41,869 nt of DNA from a bacterium (GTDB taxonomy: Bacteria > Bacteroidota > Ignavibacteria > Kapaibacteriales > UBA2268). Of this stretch, positions 1 through 8,654 are shown piece by piece. The stretch spans positions 1 through 41,869 of the forward strand of contig JAUIIX010000025.1 in the NCBI GenBank assembly GCA_030431515.1, given 5' to 3'. How positions within the stretch are numbered: position 1 is the first letter of the stretch; the number at the start of each line of letters is the position of its first letter. A program made the translations under genes and the position numbers. A model generated the notes under the pieces. It had not been told where the DNA came from and did not search any database. It worked only from the letters and a program-made list of their open reading frames with translations.

Positions 1-451
1 GAGCTCCACCAAAAGAACGATTATCTAAGTTTCCGCCATATTCACGAGCAAATGGTACACCTTGAGCAACACATTGGTCAATAATATTAACTGAAACTTG
101 TGCTAATCTATGCACATTTGCTTCTCTTGCTCTAAAATCTCCACCTTTAACAGTATCGTAAAATAATCTATATACTGAATCACCATCATTTTGATAATTT
201 TTAGCAGCATTGATTCCACCTTGAGCTGCGATAGAGTGAGCTCTACGAGGCGAGTCATGATAAGTAAATGCGTGAACATTATAGCCAAGTTCTGCTAAAG
301 TAGCTACAGCAGATGAACCAGCAAGACCAGTTCCAACCATTAAAATTTTAAATTTTCTTTTATTTGCTGGATTAATTAGTTTGCTATCAAACTTATGATT
401 ATCCCATTTATCTTGTAAATCGCCACTTGGAATTTTTGAATCTAATACCAT
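1..451 (-). CDS. sdhA: Succinate dehydrogenase/fumarate reductase flavoprotein subunit, N-terminal part
   Basis: Flavoprotein of respiratory complex II, which oxidises succinate to fumarate on the cytoplasmic face of the membrane. Only the first 150 codons are in the window; the gene runs off the left edge. The reverse strand read from ATG at 451 begins [12 protein letters not shown]. It has the FAD-binding Rossmann motif GTGLAGSSA at residues 40-48 and [11 protein letters not shown] at 71-81, whose His72 matches the histidine that carries covalent FAD in this family. The later segment [16 protein letters not shown] also fits SdhA/FrdA. It lies 5 bases downstream of sdhC, so the two are co-transcribed, and sdhB is expected further left. 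Family assignment is secure; the direction of the reaction (succinate oxidation or fumarate reduction) cannot be told from sequence. Confidence 0.93.
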   Translation of the reverse strand, partial: MVLDSKIPSGDLQDKWDNHKFDSKLINPANKRKFKILMVGTGLAGSSAVATLAELGYNVHAFTYHDSPRRAHSIAAQGGINAAKNYQNDGDSVYRLFYDTVKGGDFRAREANVHRLAQVSVNIIDQCVAQGVPFAREYGGNLDNRSFGGA

Positions 452-456
452 ATATT

Positions 457-1137
457 TTATGCTCCTAATTTAACTAAACCAAACAAAATACTAACAGGTA
501 TAAAAGCTAAAAGTAAAGTAATAATTATTGAAACTAAATTACTTAATCTTTTAGTTTTTTGCATTAAAGAATTTCCTGAGAATCCTAAAGTTTGAACCAT
601 AGATTGAATACCATGTTTTAAGTGAAATCCTAATGCTACCACAGCCAATACATAAAACAATGATACTACTGGGTTTTGAAATCCAGTTACAACCATTGAA
701 TAAACATCGTGTCTTCCTTTGTCGTCAAGTAATTCCATAAACTCAGGGTTAGTAACACCAAGCGTATAATGCATTAAGTGATATATAACAAAGAATAAAA
801 TTACCATTCCAAAGAGAGCCATACCTTTAGAAGCAAAATTTGCTCTTTTTGTATTTGTAACTTTGTATCCTATTGGTTTAGAACTTTTATTTAGCATAGT
901 TAATTTAATAGTAAATAAAACATGTACTATTAAAGCAACTATTAATCCAATCCTTGCTCCCCATATTAATAAAGGATTTGCTTTTAGACCAGCGGCATAA
1001 GCATTAATTAAATCTCTACCTAAATCTGGACCTAAGAATACTAAAATATTTGCTGCAGTATGACCTAAAACGAACCCGACCATCATTAAACCGGTTATTG
1101 CAACTAATATTTTTGACATTATCAGTGAATTTACCAT
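457..1137 (-). CDS. sdhC: Succinate dehydrogenase cytochrome b558 subunit
   Basis: Membrane anchor of complex II, 226 residues, of the single-subunit diheme b type found in Bacteroidota and Bacillus. About five hydrophobic helices are visible (roughly 8-30, 55-80, 103-127, 153-176, 198-222). Candidate heme ligands are His26, His72, His120 or 123, and His172 or 175. It would pass electrons from the flavoprotein and iron-sulfur subunits to the quinone pool. The start at 1137 is chosen because AGG lies 5 bases upstream of the ATG; an internal Met7 (MSKILVAI) is possible. It is the first gene of the sdh operon and is divergent from the transporter at 1334. Confidence 0.92.
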   Translation of the reverse strand: MVNSLIMSKILVAITGLMMVGFVLGHTAANILVFLGPDLGRDLINAYAAGLKANPLLIWGARIGLIVALIVHVLFTIKLTMLNKSSKPIGYKVTNTKRANFASKGMALFGMVILFFVIYHLMHYTLGVTNPEFMELLDDKGRHDVYSMVVTGFQNPVVSLFYVLAVVALGFHLKHGIQSMVQTLGFSGNSLMQKTKRLSNLVSIIITLLLAFIPVSILFGLVKLGA

Positions 1138-1333
1138 ATTTACCTAAAATTATTATGAAATTATTTTGTTACTTAAATTTTATTTTTTAACTTTAATTTT
1201 TAAAATGAACGAATTAAAACATTATTTTATAAAGTAAGAGTAAATATGTCTTATTTCGTTTGTATTTTTCAAAGAAAACAAATTATAAAAATTATTATTA
1301 TTAAACAAATTTTGGTGAAAAAACAGGTAATTT

Positions 1334-2884
1334 ATGTCAGATAGAGAAGAATGGGGAAGTCGGTTTGGATTAATATTAGCAATGGCTGGGAATGCTATTG
1401 GTTTAGGTAATTTTTTAAGATTCCCAGTACAAGCCGCACAAAATGGTGGTGGTGCTTTTATGATTCCATATTTTGTAGCATTCATACTCCTCGCTATTCC
1501 TCTTATGTGGGTTGAATGGTCAATTGGTCGAAATGGTGGAAAATTTTCTCATGGTTCGCTTCCTGGAATGTTCGATGTACTTTGGAAACATCCAATTGCG
1601 AAATATATGGGAGCGATTGGATTATTTATTTCTACTATAATTATGATTTACTATACTGTTATTGTATCGTGGATGCTCGGATTTTCTTTCTTTTCAATTA
1701 CTGGGAGTTATTCAGGGATTGAGAATATTACTTCAATGGGAACATACCTTACAGAATTTCAATCTGGGGGTGATCAATTTTTTACATCAATGTGGCCTGC
1801 TTATATATTTTTATTACTAACTGTTGCACTTAATTTCTACATTCTTTCTAAAGGTATTAGTGGCGGAATTGAAATGTTTGCTAAAATTGCTTTGCCTTTA
1901 TTATTTATTTTTGCAGTATTTTTAGCTGGTTATGTTTTAATGTTAGGAACTCCTGACCCTGTTAATTTTCCTGAACGATCGGTATGGCATGGGCTCGCCT
2001 TTATTTGGAATCCTAATTTTGAATATCTCGGCAACTCAAAAATTTGGCTCGCCGCCGCGGGACAAGTATTTTTCACTTTATCTGTTGGAATGGGTACTTT
2101 ACAAGCGTATGCTTCTTATTTAAAACCAAAAGATGATATTGCTTTATCAGGATTAACAACTGCATCTATTAATGAATTTGCAGAAGTTGTTTTAGGTGGT
2201 ACTATTGCAATACCTATCGCTGTTGCTTTTTTTGGATTAATGGAAACTCAAGCAATTGCTGATGGTGGAACCTTTAACCTTGGAATTGTTTCAATGGGGG
2301 TTATCTTTAACCAAATGGAATACGGGCAATTCTTTGGATTTATGTGGTTCTTCTTGCTATTTTTTGCTGGGGTTACATCTTCTGTGGCTATGGCTCAACC
2401 TCTAATTTCATTCTTGAAAGAGCAATTTAATTTTGACCATCGAAAAGCTACTTTAGTTGTTGGTGGAATTATACTTGTAGCTGTTCATTTTGTTTTTGTT
2501 TACTTACAATATGGCTTCTTAGATGAAATGGACTACTGGGCAGGGACTTTCTTACTTGTTGTTATATCTTTAATTGAAGTAATTATTTTTGGTTGGATAT
2601 TTGGAATTGACAAAGGTTGGGATGAGTTAAATCGAGGTTCTGATATAAAAATTCCAAAGATATTCAAATTTATTATTAAATATGTTACTCCAGTTTACTT
2701 GATATTCATCTTGATATTCTGGACAATTGATGATGCGATTCCAACTCTTTTGATGTCAAAAGCTAAGCCAGAAAATATTCCGTATATGTGGGGCTCTCGA
2801 ATCTTTATGATAACACTGATGATTGGTCTTTGGTTGATGGTCAGAGTTGCTTGGAAGAGGAAGAAGGAAAAAGAAGTTAGTTGA
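1334..2884 (+). CDS. LeuT-like sodium:amino-acid symporter (NSS/SNF family)
   Basis: Sodium-driven uptake of an amino acid across the inner membrane. The 516-residue protein strongly resembles Aquifex LeuT along its whole length, as I recall that sequence: GNAIGLGNFLRFPVQAA in TM1 (residues 19-35), tyrosines IYYTVIVSW in TM3, FFTLSVGMG in TM6, NEFAEVVLGG in TM7 and FFAGVTSSVA in TM8. Asn20, Ala21, Asn26, Thr348 and Ser349 match the sodium-site residues. The Glu matching LeuT Glu290 is present, which fits chloride independence. Two substrate-pocket positions differ: Met253 for LeuT Phe259 and Met353 for Ile359. AGG precedes the ATG by 6 bases. It is monocistronic, with a terminator just after the stop. 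Family is sure; the substrate is not known. Confidence 0.95.
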   Translation: MSDREEWGSRFGLILAMAGNAIGLGNFLRFPVQAAQNGGGAFMIPYFVAFILLAIPLMWVEWSIGRNGGKFSHGSLPGMFDVLWKHPIAKYMGAIGLFISTIIMIYYTVIVSWMLGFSFFSITGSYSGIENITSMGTYLTEFQSGGDQFFTSMWPAYIFLLLTVALNFYILSKGISGGIEMFAKIALPLLFIFAVFLAGYVLMLGTPDPVNFPERSVWHGLAFIWNPNFEYLGNSKIWLAAAGQVFFTLSVGMGTLQAYASYLKPKDDIALSGLTTASINEFAEVVLGGTIAIPIAVAFFGLMETQAIADGGTFNLGIVSMGVIFNQMEYGQFFGFMWFFLLFFAGVTSSVAMAQPLISFLKEQFNFDHRKATLVVGGIILVAVHFVFVYLQYGFLDEMDYWAGTFLLVVISLIEVIIFGWIFGIDKGWDELNRGSDIKIPKIFKFIIKYVTPVYLIFILIFWTIDDAIPTLLMSKAKPENIPYMWGSRIFMITLMIGLWLMVRVAWKRKKEKEVS

Positions 2885-2900
2885 TTTAAGTTTTAATTTT

Positions 2901-2928
2901 AGCCCATCATTGATGGGCTTTTTTTTTG
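2901..2928 (+). terminator. Rho-independent terminator of the LeuT-like gene
   Basis: The inverted repeat AGCCCATC-ATT-GATGGGCT at 2901-2919 forms an 8-bp stem with a 3-base loop. It is followed at once by a run of nine T. It starts 17 bases after the stop codon of the transporter. Confidence 0.9.
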
Positions 2929-2929
2929 C

Positions 2930-3085
2930 AGTATTTAGCAATAAAATCGGTGTATTTTATTTTTTAAAGAACTGGGTTCTGTATTACGTTTGTTATTCCG
3001 GGGAGATTCTTCGGCTACGCCTCAGAATGACGTAGAGTTGTTTATGGATTCATCGCTACGCTCTGAATGACCGATTTTTGCAATT
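2930..3085 (+). repeat. Dispersed intergenic repeat, copy A
   Basis: First copy of a ~150-base repeat also found at 3148, 4935, 5279, 9698 and 25478. In order it holds a 'gcagt...ggtgtatttt' lead-in, AAAGAACTGGGTTCTG, a hairpin GATTCTTCGGCTACGCC-TCAGAATGAC, the linker GTAGAGTTGTTTATG, and a second hairpin GATTCATCGCTACGC-TCTGAATGAC. There is no ORF of interest. Together with copy B it fills the spacer 2930-3474, apart from unremarkable AT-rich DNA after 3300. Confidence 0.85.
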
Positions 3086-3147
3086 ATGAGAAACTCATCA
3101 AAATCTTCCCCAAGAGGAAGACTTGAAATACATAGAGTTATGTCGTT

Positions 3148-3300
3148 TCTGCAGTTTTTGCAGTAAAATGGGTATTTTTTTCAAAGAACTGGGTTCTGAA
3201 TTACGTTTGAAATTTCTGGGAGATTCTTCAGCTACGCCTCAGAATGACGTAGAGTTTTTTGTGGATTCTACGCTTATTTCTGCTACGCTCAATATAAGTC
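3148..3300 (+). repeat. Dispersed intergenic repeat, copy B
   Basis: Same orientation and order of blocks as copy A: TCTGCAGTTTTTGCAGT, CAAAGAACTGGGTTCTG, first hairpin at about 3221-3247. The second hairpin is disrupted by an insertion (GATTCTACGCTTATTTCTGC, then TACGCTC). The ORF covering 3123-3314 is a by-product of the repeat. Confidence 0.8.
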
Positions 3301-3474
3301 CCTTTGAAGGATGAGTATATCCTCATTCTATATCCAGAATAGGAATTCTTTATTTAATTTGTACTAATCTATTTATGATTTTCTTTATACATTAATTTTC
3401 CTTCAAATTCTTTATCATTTAATTTTTTTCAATATTTAACATATAATAGCTTTTCTAATTGTCTCTCCTCTTTT

Positions 3475-4827
3475 TTAGATTTTAGTAAATCCATAATCAA
3501 AAGCAAAGTTGATCCCAATCGCTATAAATTTATTATATAATTGATTGTCGCTATACATTGTACAATAAACTGAAACTGGATATGGATAATTATTTAATGT
3601 ATATGAAGCCATCGCAAAATTATTCAAGTCATAGATATTGCTCTCTCCTGTCAAATTTTTACCATAGGATAATCGAAGTTTATTATTTACTTCAAAGTAT
3701 ATTCCTTGGTAGTTATCTACTTTTGCAACTAATTTCCTTGTTCCAAAATCATAATAATTATTAAATTTATAAAATATTCCTACTCTATTTGAGAATTTAT
3801 TATAGTCGTCATCGATAGTAATATTAAAATGATAATCAATATTCATTATTACCCCTAAATTACTATATTCTATTGCTTTATCCATATTAATAGTGTAGCC
3901 GGTGAATATGCTTGCTCCAAGTGCCATATTTCTATCTAATTGTTTATTAAATGCTTTTTTATTTTTTTCAATCCAATCTTTTTTATCTTGGATTAAATTA
4001 TCAATTGCTGCTAATTCCTTTGTTTTTTGTCCTAATTCATTAATTGTCTCTTCTAAATCTCTTTTTACATTTTCTGAGTTTTTAAAGAAATCTTGATATT
4101 CTTTTTTCTTATATTCAAATTCACTTAATTTTACATTTAATTTTGAAACTTCATCATTATAAAAATTATTTATATAATTTTCTATTGAATCTAAACTTCT
4201 TATTTTATTATTTTTATAAATTTCAAATTCTATTTTCATTGCGTAAAATTTTTCTAATTCGCTTTTATTCTTTTCATATTGACTTAGTCTATACATTATA
4301 TCATAAATATCATTTTTTGTCCAATATACAATTTCATTTGGAGCTAGATTATTATATTTATTTAGCTGACGAATTAAATCTTTAGTTCTTTCATTATAAT
4401 CACTTGGTTTTATTAAATCATTGTTAATTATTAAATTATTCACTGTTTTTTCAGCTTCTTTTTTAACAACTGGGTTTTCCTTTTCTTTTGGATTAATAAC
4501 ATCAAAATATATTGGACCAATAACTTTACGATTTTTTATTTTATCAAATAACATAAAATAACCACTTTCTTCGGGACTTGCATAGACCATAAAATCACTC
4601 GACTTTATTTGATAAAATTCTTTCAGTTTATTATTAGTATTATAATATTCTATCCTATAATTAATAGGATTATATACTGTTCCAAATATTCTAATATTTT
4701 CGCCATAGTTAATTTTAGCTTTATCAACATGGAATTCTATATTAAATTGCTGTTCTTTCAGCAATTCGTTTAGGTCTGTCGCGCAAGATGTAAGGATTAC
4801 AATTAGCGATAAATAAATATATTTCAT
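3475..4827 (-). CDS. Predicted lipoprotein with coiled coil and beta-rich C-terminal domain
   Basis: A 450-residue protein of unknown function. It starts MKYIYLSLIVILTSC, a lipoprotein signal with the lipid-anchored Cys at residue 15, so it should be attached to a membrane. Residues about 180-300 are rich in Lys, Glu and Leu with heptad-like spacing and probably form a coiled coil. The last ~150 residues alternate polar and aromatic residues (YSNLGVIMNIDYHF, VGIFYKFNNYYDFG, FIAIGINFAFDYGF), suggesting an outer-membrane beta-barrel or beta-sandwich. GAG lies 7 bases before the ATG in the context GAGTTTATTATG, and a TAATTTTG promoter -7 element reads on the minus strand at 4865-4858. It is monocistronic and flanked on both sides by the dispersed repeat. 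I do not recognise the family. Confidence 0.8.
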   Translation of the reverse strand: MKYIYLSLIVILTSCATDLNELLKEQQFNIEFHVDKAKINYGENIRIFGTVYNPINYRIEYYNTNNKLKEFYQIKSSDFMVYASPEESGYFMLFDKIKNRKVIGPIYFDVINPKEKENPVVKKEAEKTVNNLIINNDLIKPSDYNERTKDLIRQLNKYNNLAPNEIVYWTKNDIYDIMYRLSQYEKNKSELEKFYAMKIEFEIYKNNKIRSLDSIENYINNFYNDEVSKLNVKLSEFEYKKKEYQDFFKNSENVKRDLEETINELGQKTKELAAIDNLIQDKKDWIEKNKKAFNKQLDRNMALGASIFTGYTINMDKAIEYSNLGVIMNIDYHFNITIDDDYNKFSNRVGIFYKFNNYYDFGTRKLVAKVDNYQGIYFEVNNKLRLSYGKNLTGESNIYDLNNFAMASYTLNNYPYPVSVYCTMYSDNQLYNKFIAIGINFAFDYGFTKI

Positions 4828-4934
4828 AATAAACTCGATAATGTTTTTTGATTATCACAAAATTATTATTAAACTTTATTTTATGTACCTACATAAAATA
4901 GTAGTTTTTTTACTTGATTGTAATTGAATGAGGC

Positions 4935-5100
4935 GAAATGGTGTTTTTTTGTTTTTCAAAGAACTGGGTTCAGAATTACGATGGCAATTTATGAGAGATT
5001 CTTCGCATTCGCTCTGAATAACGTAGAGTTTTTTGTGGATTCATCGCTTCGCTCTGAATGACCGATTTTTGCAGTTTTTGCAGTGATTTTGGTGTTTTTT
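4935..5100 (+). repeat. Dispersed intergenic repeat, copy C
   Basis: Has the TTTTTCAAAGAACTGGGTTC block, then hairpins at about 4996-5020 and 5037-5061 joined by GTAGAGTTTTTTGTG, then CCGATTTTTGCAG and TTTTTGCAGTGATTTTGG. The first hairpin here reads GATTCTTCGCATTCGCTCTGAAT, differing from copy A in both arms. The tail runs directly into another CAAAGAATTGAGTT block at 5102, so copies C and D were arranged head to tail. Confidence 0.85.
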
Positions 5101-5101
5101 T

Positions 5102-5322
5102 TCAAAGAATTGAGTTTAAATGATTGATAAAGTAGGAACGGTTTTGAGCATTAGGGCAGTTTATATCATCTCATTTAGTCTTAAAATTGTTGCGAATTCT
5201 AGTTTGTTGTTTTCTAACCGTTCCCTACAAGTAAATGAATTTATTTTACTGGATATTTCGCTATGTTATGAATGCCGTAGGGTTTCTGGGAGATTCTTCG
5301 GTTACGCCTCTGAATGACAGTG
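5102..5322 (+). repeat. Dispersed intergenic repeat, copy D (interrupted)
   Basis: Begins with CAAAGAATTGAGTT at 5103. About 170 bases of unrelated DNA follow, and the repeat resumes at 5279 with GGGTTTCTGGGAGATTCTTC and a hairpin GATTCTTCGGTTACGCC-TCTGAATGAC. A decayed hairpin-like stretch lies at about 5245-5275. Copies C and D occupy most of the spacer 4828-5409, and I see no gene in it. Confidence 0.7.
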
Positions 5323-5359
5323 AGATATATTTGATGTTTAGCTAACTGAGCAAAAATAA

Positions 5360-5392
5360 TCCTTCAACTATTAACTAATTGAAGGACTTTTT
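5360..5392 (-). terminator. Bidirectional terminator after the GIN-domain gene
   Basis: An 8-bp stem TCCTTCAA / TTGAAGGA (5360-5367 and 5379-5386) with an 11-base loop. T-rich DNA flanks it on both strands (CTTTTT on plus; TTATTTTTG on minus). It lies just beyond the stop of the minus-strand gene at 5410. Confidence 0.6.
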
Positions 5393-5409
5393 AAATAATA
5401 CTAATAAAA

Positions 5410-6129
5410 TTACTTTTTTACTACACTCGAACCACCAGATAAATCTTGTTTTGTTATAACAGCTTCACCTTTGTAACTAAGAGTACTACCACCAGAAGCA
5501 TCAATTTCTATTGTCTTATTAACAGTATGACTGACAACTCCACCACCAGATATTTCACAAACTAAATTGTCAATTAAAAAATCATAAGATTCTGAACTGC
5601 TACCACCACTTAATTCTAACTTACAATAGCCAGTTTTACCTGTTAAATTTAGCTTTCCTCCACCAGAAACATCTGCTTCTAAATCTTGGCAGTTCACTTG
5701 AGCATTTAGAACACTTCCACCATTCAAATCTATTTTTAATTTTGTCTGTTTAATTTCATTTTCAAAAGTAATTTTACTACCACCAGACGCATCTATTTTT
5801 TTCAGTTTATTATATGTTATATAAACCTTGACTAAAGATTTATTGTCAAAAATAATTTTATCTTTTATTTCAACTTCTAATTCATCTTTTTCAACTTTTA
5901 CTTCTATATATTGATGGAGATTTTCATTTGCTTCTATTTCTATTTTTTCTACTTCTCCATAGCTTATAAAACAAAGAAATCCATCTTCTACATTTATTTC
6001 ATCAAAGTATGAAATGTCACGCACTTCTTTACTTATATTTTCAGAAGAACTTACTATCGTTCCATCTTTACAACTATTTAGCACAATAGTAATGATAAGT
6101 AAAAGAATAATAATTAAATACTTTTTCAT
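5410..6129 (-). CDS. GIN-domain (DUF2807) putative adhesin lipoprotein
   Basis: A 239-residue lipoprotein. The start is set at the second Met (6129), preceded by GAGATTTATT, the start context repeated at other genes here; an ATG 12 bases further upstream is less likely. The signal peptide MKKYLIIILLLIITIVLNSC places the lipidated Cys at residue 20. The mature part is a repetitive beta-helix-like domain with recurring Ser-Gly-Gly turns (DASGGSKI, DLNGGSVL, DVSGGGKL, ELSGGSSS, EISGGGVV, DASGGSTL, DLSGGSSV), typical of the head-GIN/DUF2807 family. The family is common on Bacteroidota cell envelopes; its biochemical role is not established. It is transcribed alone and ends at a terminator. Confidence 0.88.
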   Translation of the reverse strand: MKKYLIIILLLIITIVLNSCKDGTIVSSSENISKEVRDISYFDEINVEDGFLCFISYGEVEKIEIEANENLHQYIEVKVEKDELEVEIKDKIIFDNKSLVKVYITYNKLKKIDASGGSKITFENEIKQTKLKIDLNGGSVLNAQVNCQDLEADVSGGGKLNLTGKTGYCKLELSGGSSSESYDFLIDNLVCEISGGGVVSHTVNKTIEIDASGGSTLSYKGEAVITKQDLSGGSSVVKK

Positions 6130-6175
6130 AATAAATCTCATATTTTAAAAGGTGAATAAAAAAATTTAATAGTGA

Positions 6176-6487
6176 TTATTCTTTGCCATTTTTGATGTTA
6201 TCAACCTTATATCTATTTGGATTGAAGTCAGTTAACTCATCTAATGAACCATCATCAATATATAATAAAAATAAGCCCGCAGTTAAAACCGATATATACC
6301 TTAAAGTAGGGCTATCTGGAAAAACATATTCTTCTAATAAGCCCCAAATTCCTGCCCATACCATTACTAAAGCAATAGTTTTATAAATTATAAATATATT
6401 TGGCTTATCAGCCAACTTCGAAAAAAACACACTTTTGTAATTTTTGGGTTTTTTGTAAAATGATTGAATTTTTTGAGGAATACTCAT
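6176..6487 (-). CDS. Small membrane protein overlapping rnr
   Basis: A 103-residue protein with two hydrophobic segments (about 30-48 and 62-80) separated by an acidic loop (EEYVFPDSP), and a charged C-terminus ending NIKNGKE. Its ATG overlaps the stop of rnr by 4 bases, so it is translated from the same message, probably by coupled re-initiation. I do not recognise a family. The first ~25 residues are basic and should be cytoplasmic. Confidence 0.7.
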   Translation of the reverse strand: MSIPQKIQSFYKKPKNYKSVFFSKLADKPNIFIIYKTIALVMVWAGIWGLLEEYVFPDSPTLRYISVLTAGLFLLYIDDGSLDELTDFNPNRYKVDNIKNGKE

Positions 6488-8649
6488 CTTCGCCTTTTCA
6501 TTTCTTTGTCAGGATTCACAAATGTAAAATCCATAAATCGTTTTTCAATATTAACTCTAACTAATTTCACTCTTATTCGAGTTCCAACTTTTAATTGTTT
6601 TTTGGTAGATCTTCCAACAAATCTGAAACTTTTTTCTTCATAATTATAATAATCGTCATTAACTTCTTTAATCTTTAGTAAGCCTTCTGCGTAATAATCA
6701 TCTACCATTACAAATACACCAAATTCTATTAATCCAGTAATTGTAGCATCAAATTCCTGTCCTACTTTATCGGCCATTATGATTGTATGTGTTAGTTTAG
6801 TAGAAGCTCTTTCTGCTTCCATAGACGATCTTTCAGTTTGAGATATATGCTTTGAAATAGCAGATGTAAATATTTTAAGATATTTTAATCTGTCATTATC
6901 TGGTCTGCCTTTAGCATATTCTTTTAAAAATCTGTGGATTAATAAATCACAATATCTCCTGATTGGAGAAGTAAAGTGAGTGTAATCTTCAAAACCTAAT
7001 CCAAAATGCCCATAATTAACTGGGTCATAAATCGCTTTAGGTAATGACCTAATTAATACTTGATTAACTAAATTTGCTTCAGTCTTTCCATGATAAGTAT
7101 TTATTATATCATTAATAAGAGTAGAAGTAATTTTAGTAGTTGGGAATTTTTTTCCAAGTGAAGAAATAAACTCGATTGATTCTCTTATCTTAGCAGGTTC
7201 TGGTTCTTCGTGAATCCTATAAATAGTTGGAATATCTCCATCTGTTCTATATTCTTTTGTGAACTTTTTAAACTCTAATGCAACTACTTGATTAGCAGCC
7301 AACATAAATTCTTCTACTAACTGAGTTGATTCTGTCGCTTGTTTTAGTTTTACTTCAATTGGATTCTTATTTTCATCAAACTTAAATCTAACTTCACTTG
7401 ATTCAAAATTAATCCCTCCATATTTGAATCTTTTTTCTCTTAATGTTTTAGCTAATTCATTTAATTCTAAAATTAGTTCAACATTATCACCTTGCTGAGT
7501 TTCAATTATTTCAAGCACTTCTTCATAAGCATATCGTCTTTTAGATTTGATTACTGTTTCAGTTATTTGATAATCAATTACATGACCTTTTTTAGAAAAT
7601 GTCATAATAACAGAATAAGCAAATCTAATAGTACGAGGTTTCAGAGAGCAAATATCATTCGATAATCTTTCTGGAAGCATCGGGATAACCCTATCAGCTA
7701 AGTAAGTAGAATTTCCTCTATTTCTTGCTTCAATGTCAAGTTCCGAATTTTCTTTTACATAATGTGAAACATCTGCAATGTGAACACCTAAGATCCGATT
7801 CCCATCGACATCTTTAGTTAGTGATAGTGCATCGTCAAAATCTTTTGCATCGTCAGGGTCAATTGTAATAACTAATTCATCTCTTAAATCTAATCTACCA
7901 GGGTATGATTTTTGTGATTTTGGTTTATTGATTGCTTCACTTTCTTTAACTACTTCATCAGGGAAATTTGAATTAAGTTCGTATTCTTCAGCAATCTCGT
8001 TAAATTTAGAAGAGAAGTTTTGAGTATTATGAATTATATCTATAATTTCAATAGATGGGTTTTTCTTAGTATCATTCCATTCTAAAATTCTTGCTTTACA
8101 ATAATCATTTTCTTTAGCACCATTAAGTTTGTCTTCAGGAATAATAAAATCAAATAAATAATTATCAGAATCTGGAACAAAATAATATTCTCTACCATCA
8201 AATTCTACTTTTCCACGAATTTTGTTTTTATTTCTTTCGATTACGTCAACTACTTTTCCAAATAGTTTAGTTTTGCGGTCTGGAATAATTTCAACCTCTA
8301 CTAAATCACCATTTAAACCATTGGATAGAAACTTGTTTCTAATATTAATTATTGTAGCCGAATTATCATTTGCAATGACATAAGATTTTATCTTGTCAAT
8401 GTATAATATACCTTGGAAGGTATAAGAAGAAATTCTATTCAAAAGATGATATTTTTTCTTAGGGAATTTTTCTAAGACATCAGAGTCAATTAATTCTTGA
8501 AGTAATTCTTTCAATTCTGCATAATCGCTTGATTCTGTTTCAATCTTTAATAATCTTGTGAACTGACTTATTTTTGCTGGGGAATCTCTTTTCGATAAAT
8601 ATTCAATAATCTTATCTGTGAATTCTTGTTTTTTTATTGTATCAAACAT
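6484..8649 (-). CDS. rnr: Ribonuclease R (RNB-family 3'-5' exoribonuclease)
   Basis: Processive 3'-5' exoribonuclease that degrades structured RNA, including rRNA and mRNA fragments, in the cytoplasm. The 721 residues hold an N-terminal winged-helix-like region (about 1-75), cold-shock/OB domains (about 75-230), the RNB catalytic domain from about 245, and a C-terminal S1 domain (about 625-710, TITGLIEFGVFVMVDDYYAEG). The active site is visible in ITIDPDDAKDFDDALSL (around residues 262-280), with the four acidic residues that bind two metal ions, and further on in HIADVSHYV, STYLADRVIPMLPERLS and HFTSPIRRYCDLLIHRFL. It starts 5 bases after the methyltransferase gene and overlaps the small membrane gene downstream, forming an RNA-processing operon. 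Confidence 0.95.
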   Translation of the reverse strand: MFDTIKKQEFTDKIIEYLSKRDSPAKISQFTRLLKIETESSDYAELKELLQELIDSDVLEKFPKKKYHLLNRISSYTFQGILYIDKIKSYVIANDNSATIINIRNKFLSNGLNGDLVEVEIIPDRKTKLFGKVVDVIERNKNKIRGKVEFDGREYYFVPDSDNYLFDFIIPEDKLNGAKENDYCKARILEWNDTKKNPSIEIIDIIHNTQNFSSKFNEIAEEYELNSNFPDEVVKESEAINKPKSQKSYPGRLDLRDELVITIDPDDAKDFDDALSLTKDVDGNRILGVHIADVSHYVKENSELDIEARNRGNSTYLADRVIPMLPERLSNDICSLKPRTIRFAYSVIMTFSKKGHVIDYQITETVIKSKRRYAYEEVLEIIETQQGDNVELILELNELAKTLREKRFKYGGINFESSEVRFKFDENKNPIEVKLKQATESTQLVEEFMLAANQVVALEFKKFTKEYRTDGDIPTIYRIHEEPEPAKIRESIEFISSLGKKFPTTKITSTLINDIINTYHGKTEANLVNQVLIRSLPKAIYDPVNYGHFGLGFEDYTHFTSPIRRYCDLLIHRFLKEYAKGRPDNDRLKYLKIFTSAISKHISQTERSSMEAERASTKLTHTIIMADKVGQEFDATITGLIEFGVFVMVDDYYAEGLLKIKEVNDDYYNYEEKSFRFVGRSTKKQLKVGTRIRVKLVRVNIEKRFMDFTFVNPDKEMKRRR

Positions 8650-8654
8650 GTATT

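Noticed and set aside
3123-3314. Small plus-strand ORFs at 3123-3314 and 5120-5317 as genes
   Set aside because: They lie wholly or partly in copies of the dispersed repeat, are not conserved between copies and have no ribosome site.
2930-5322. CRISPR array
   Set aside because: The repeated units are long, unevenly spaced, diverged, separated by a gene and contain hairpin pairs. There are no regular short spacers and no cas genes.
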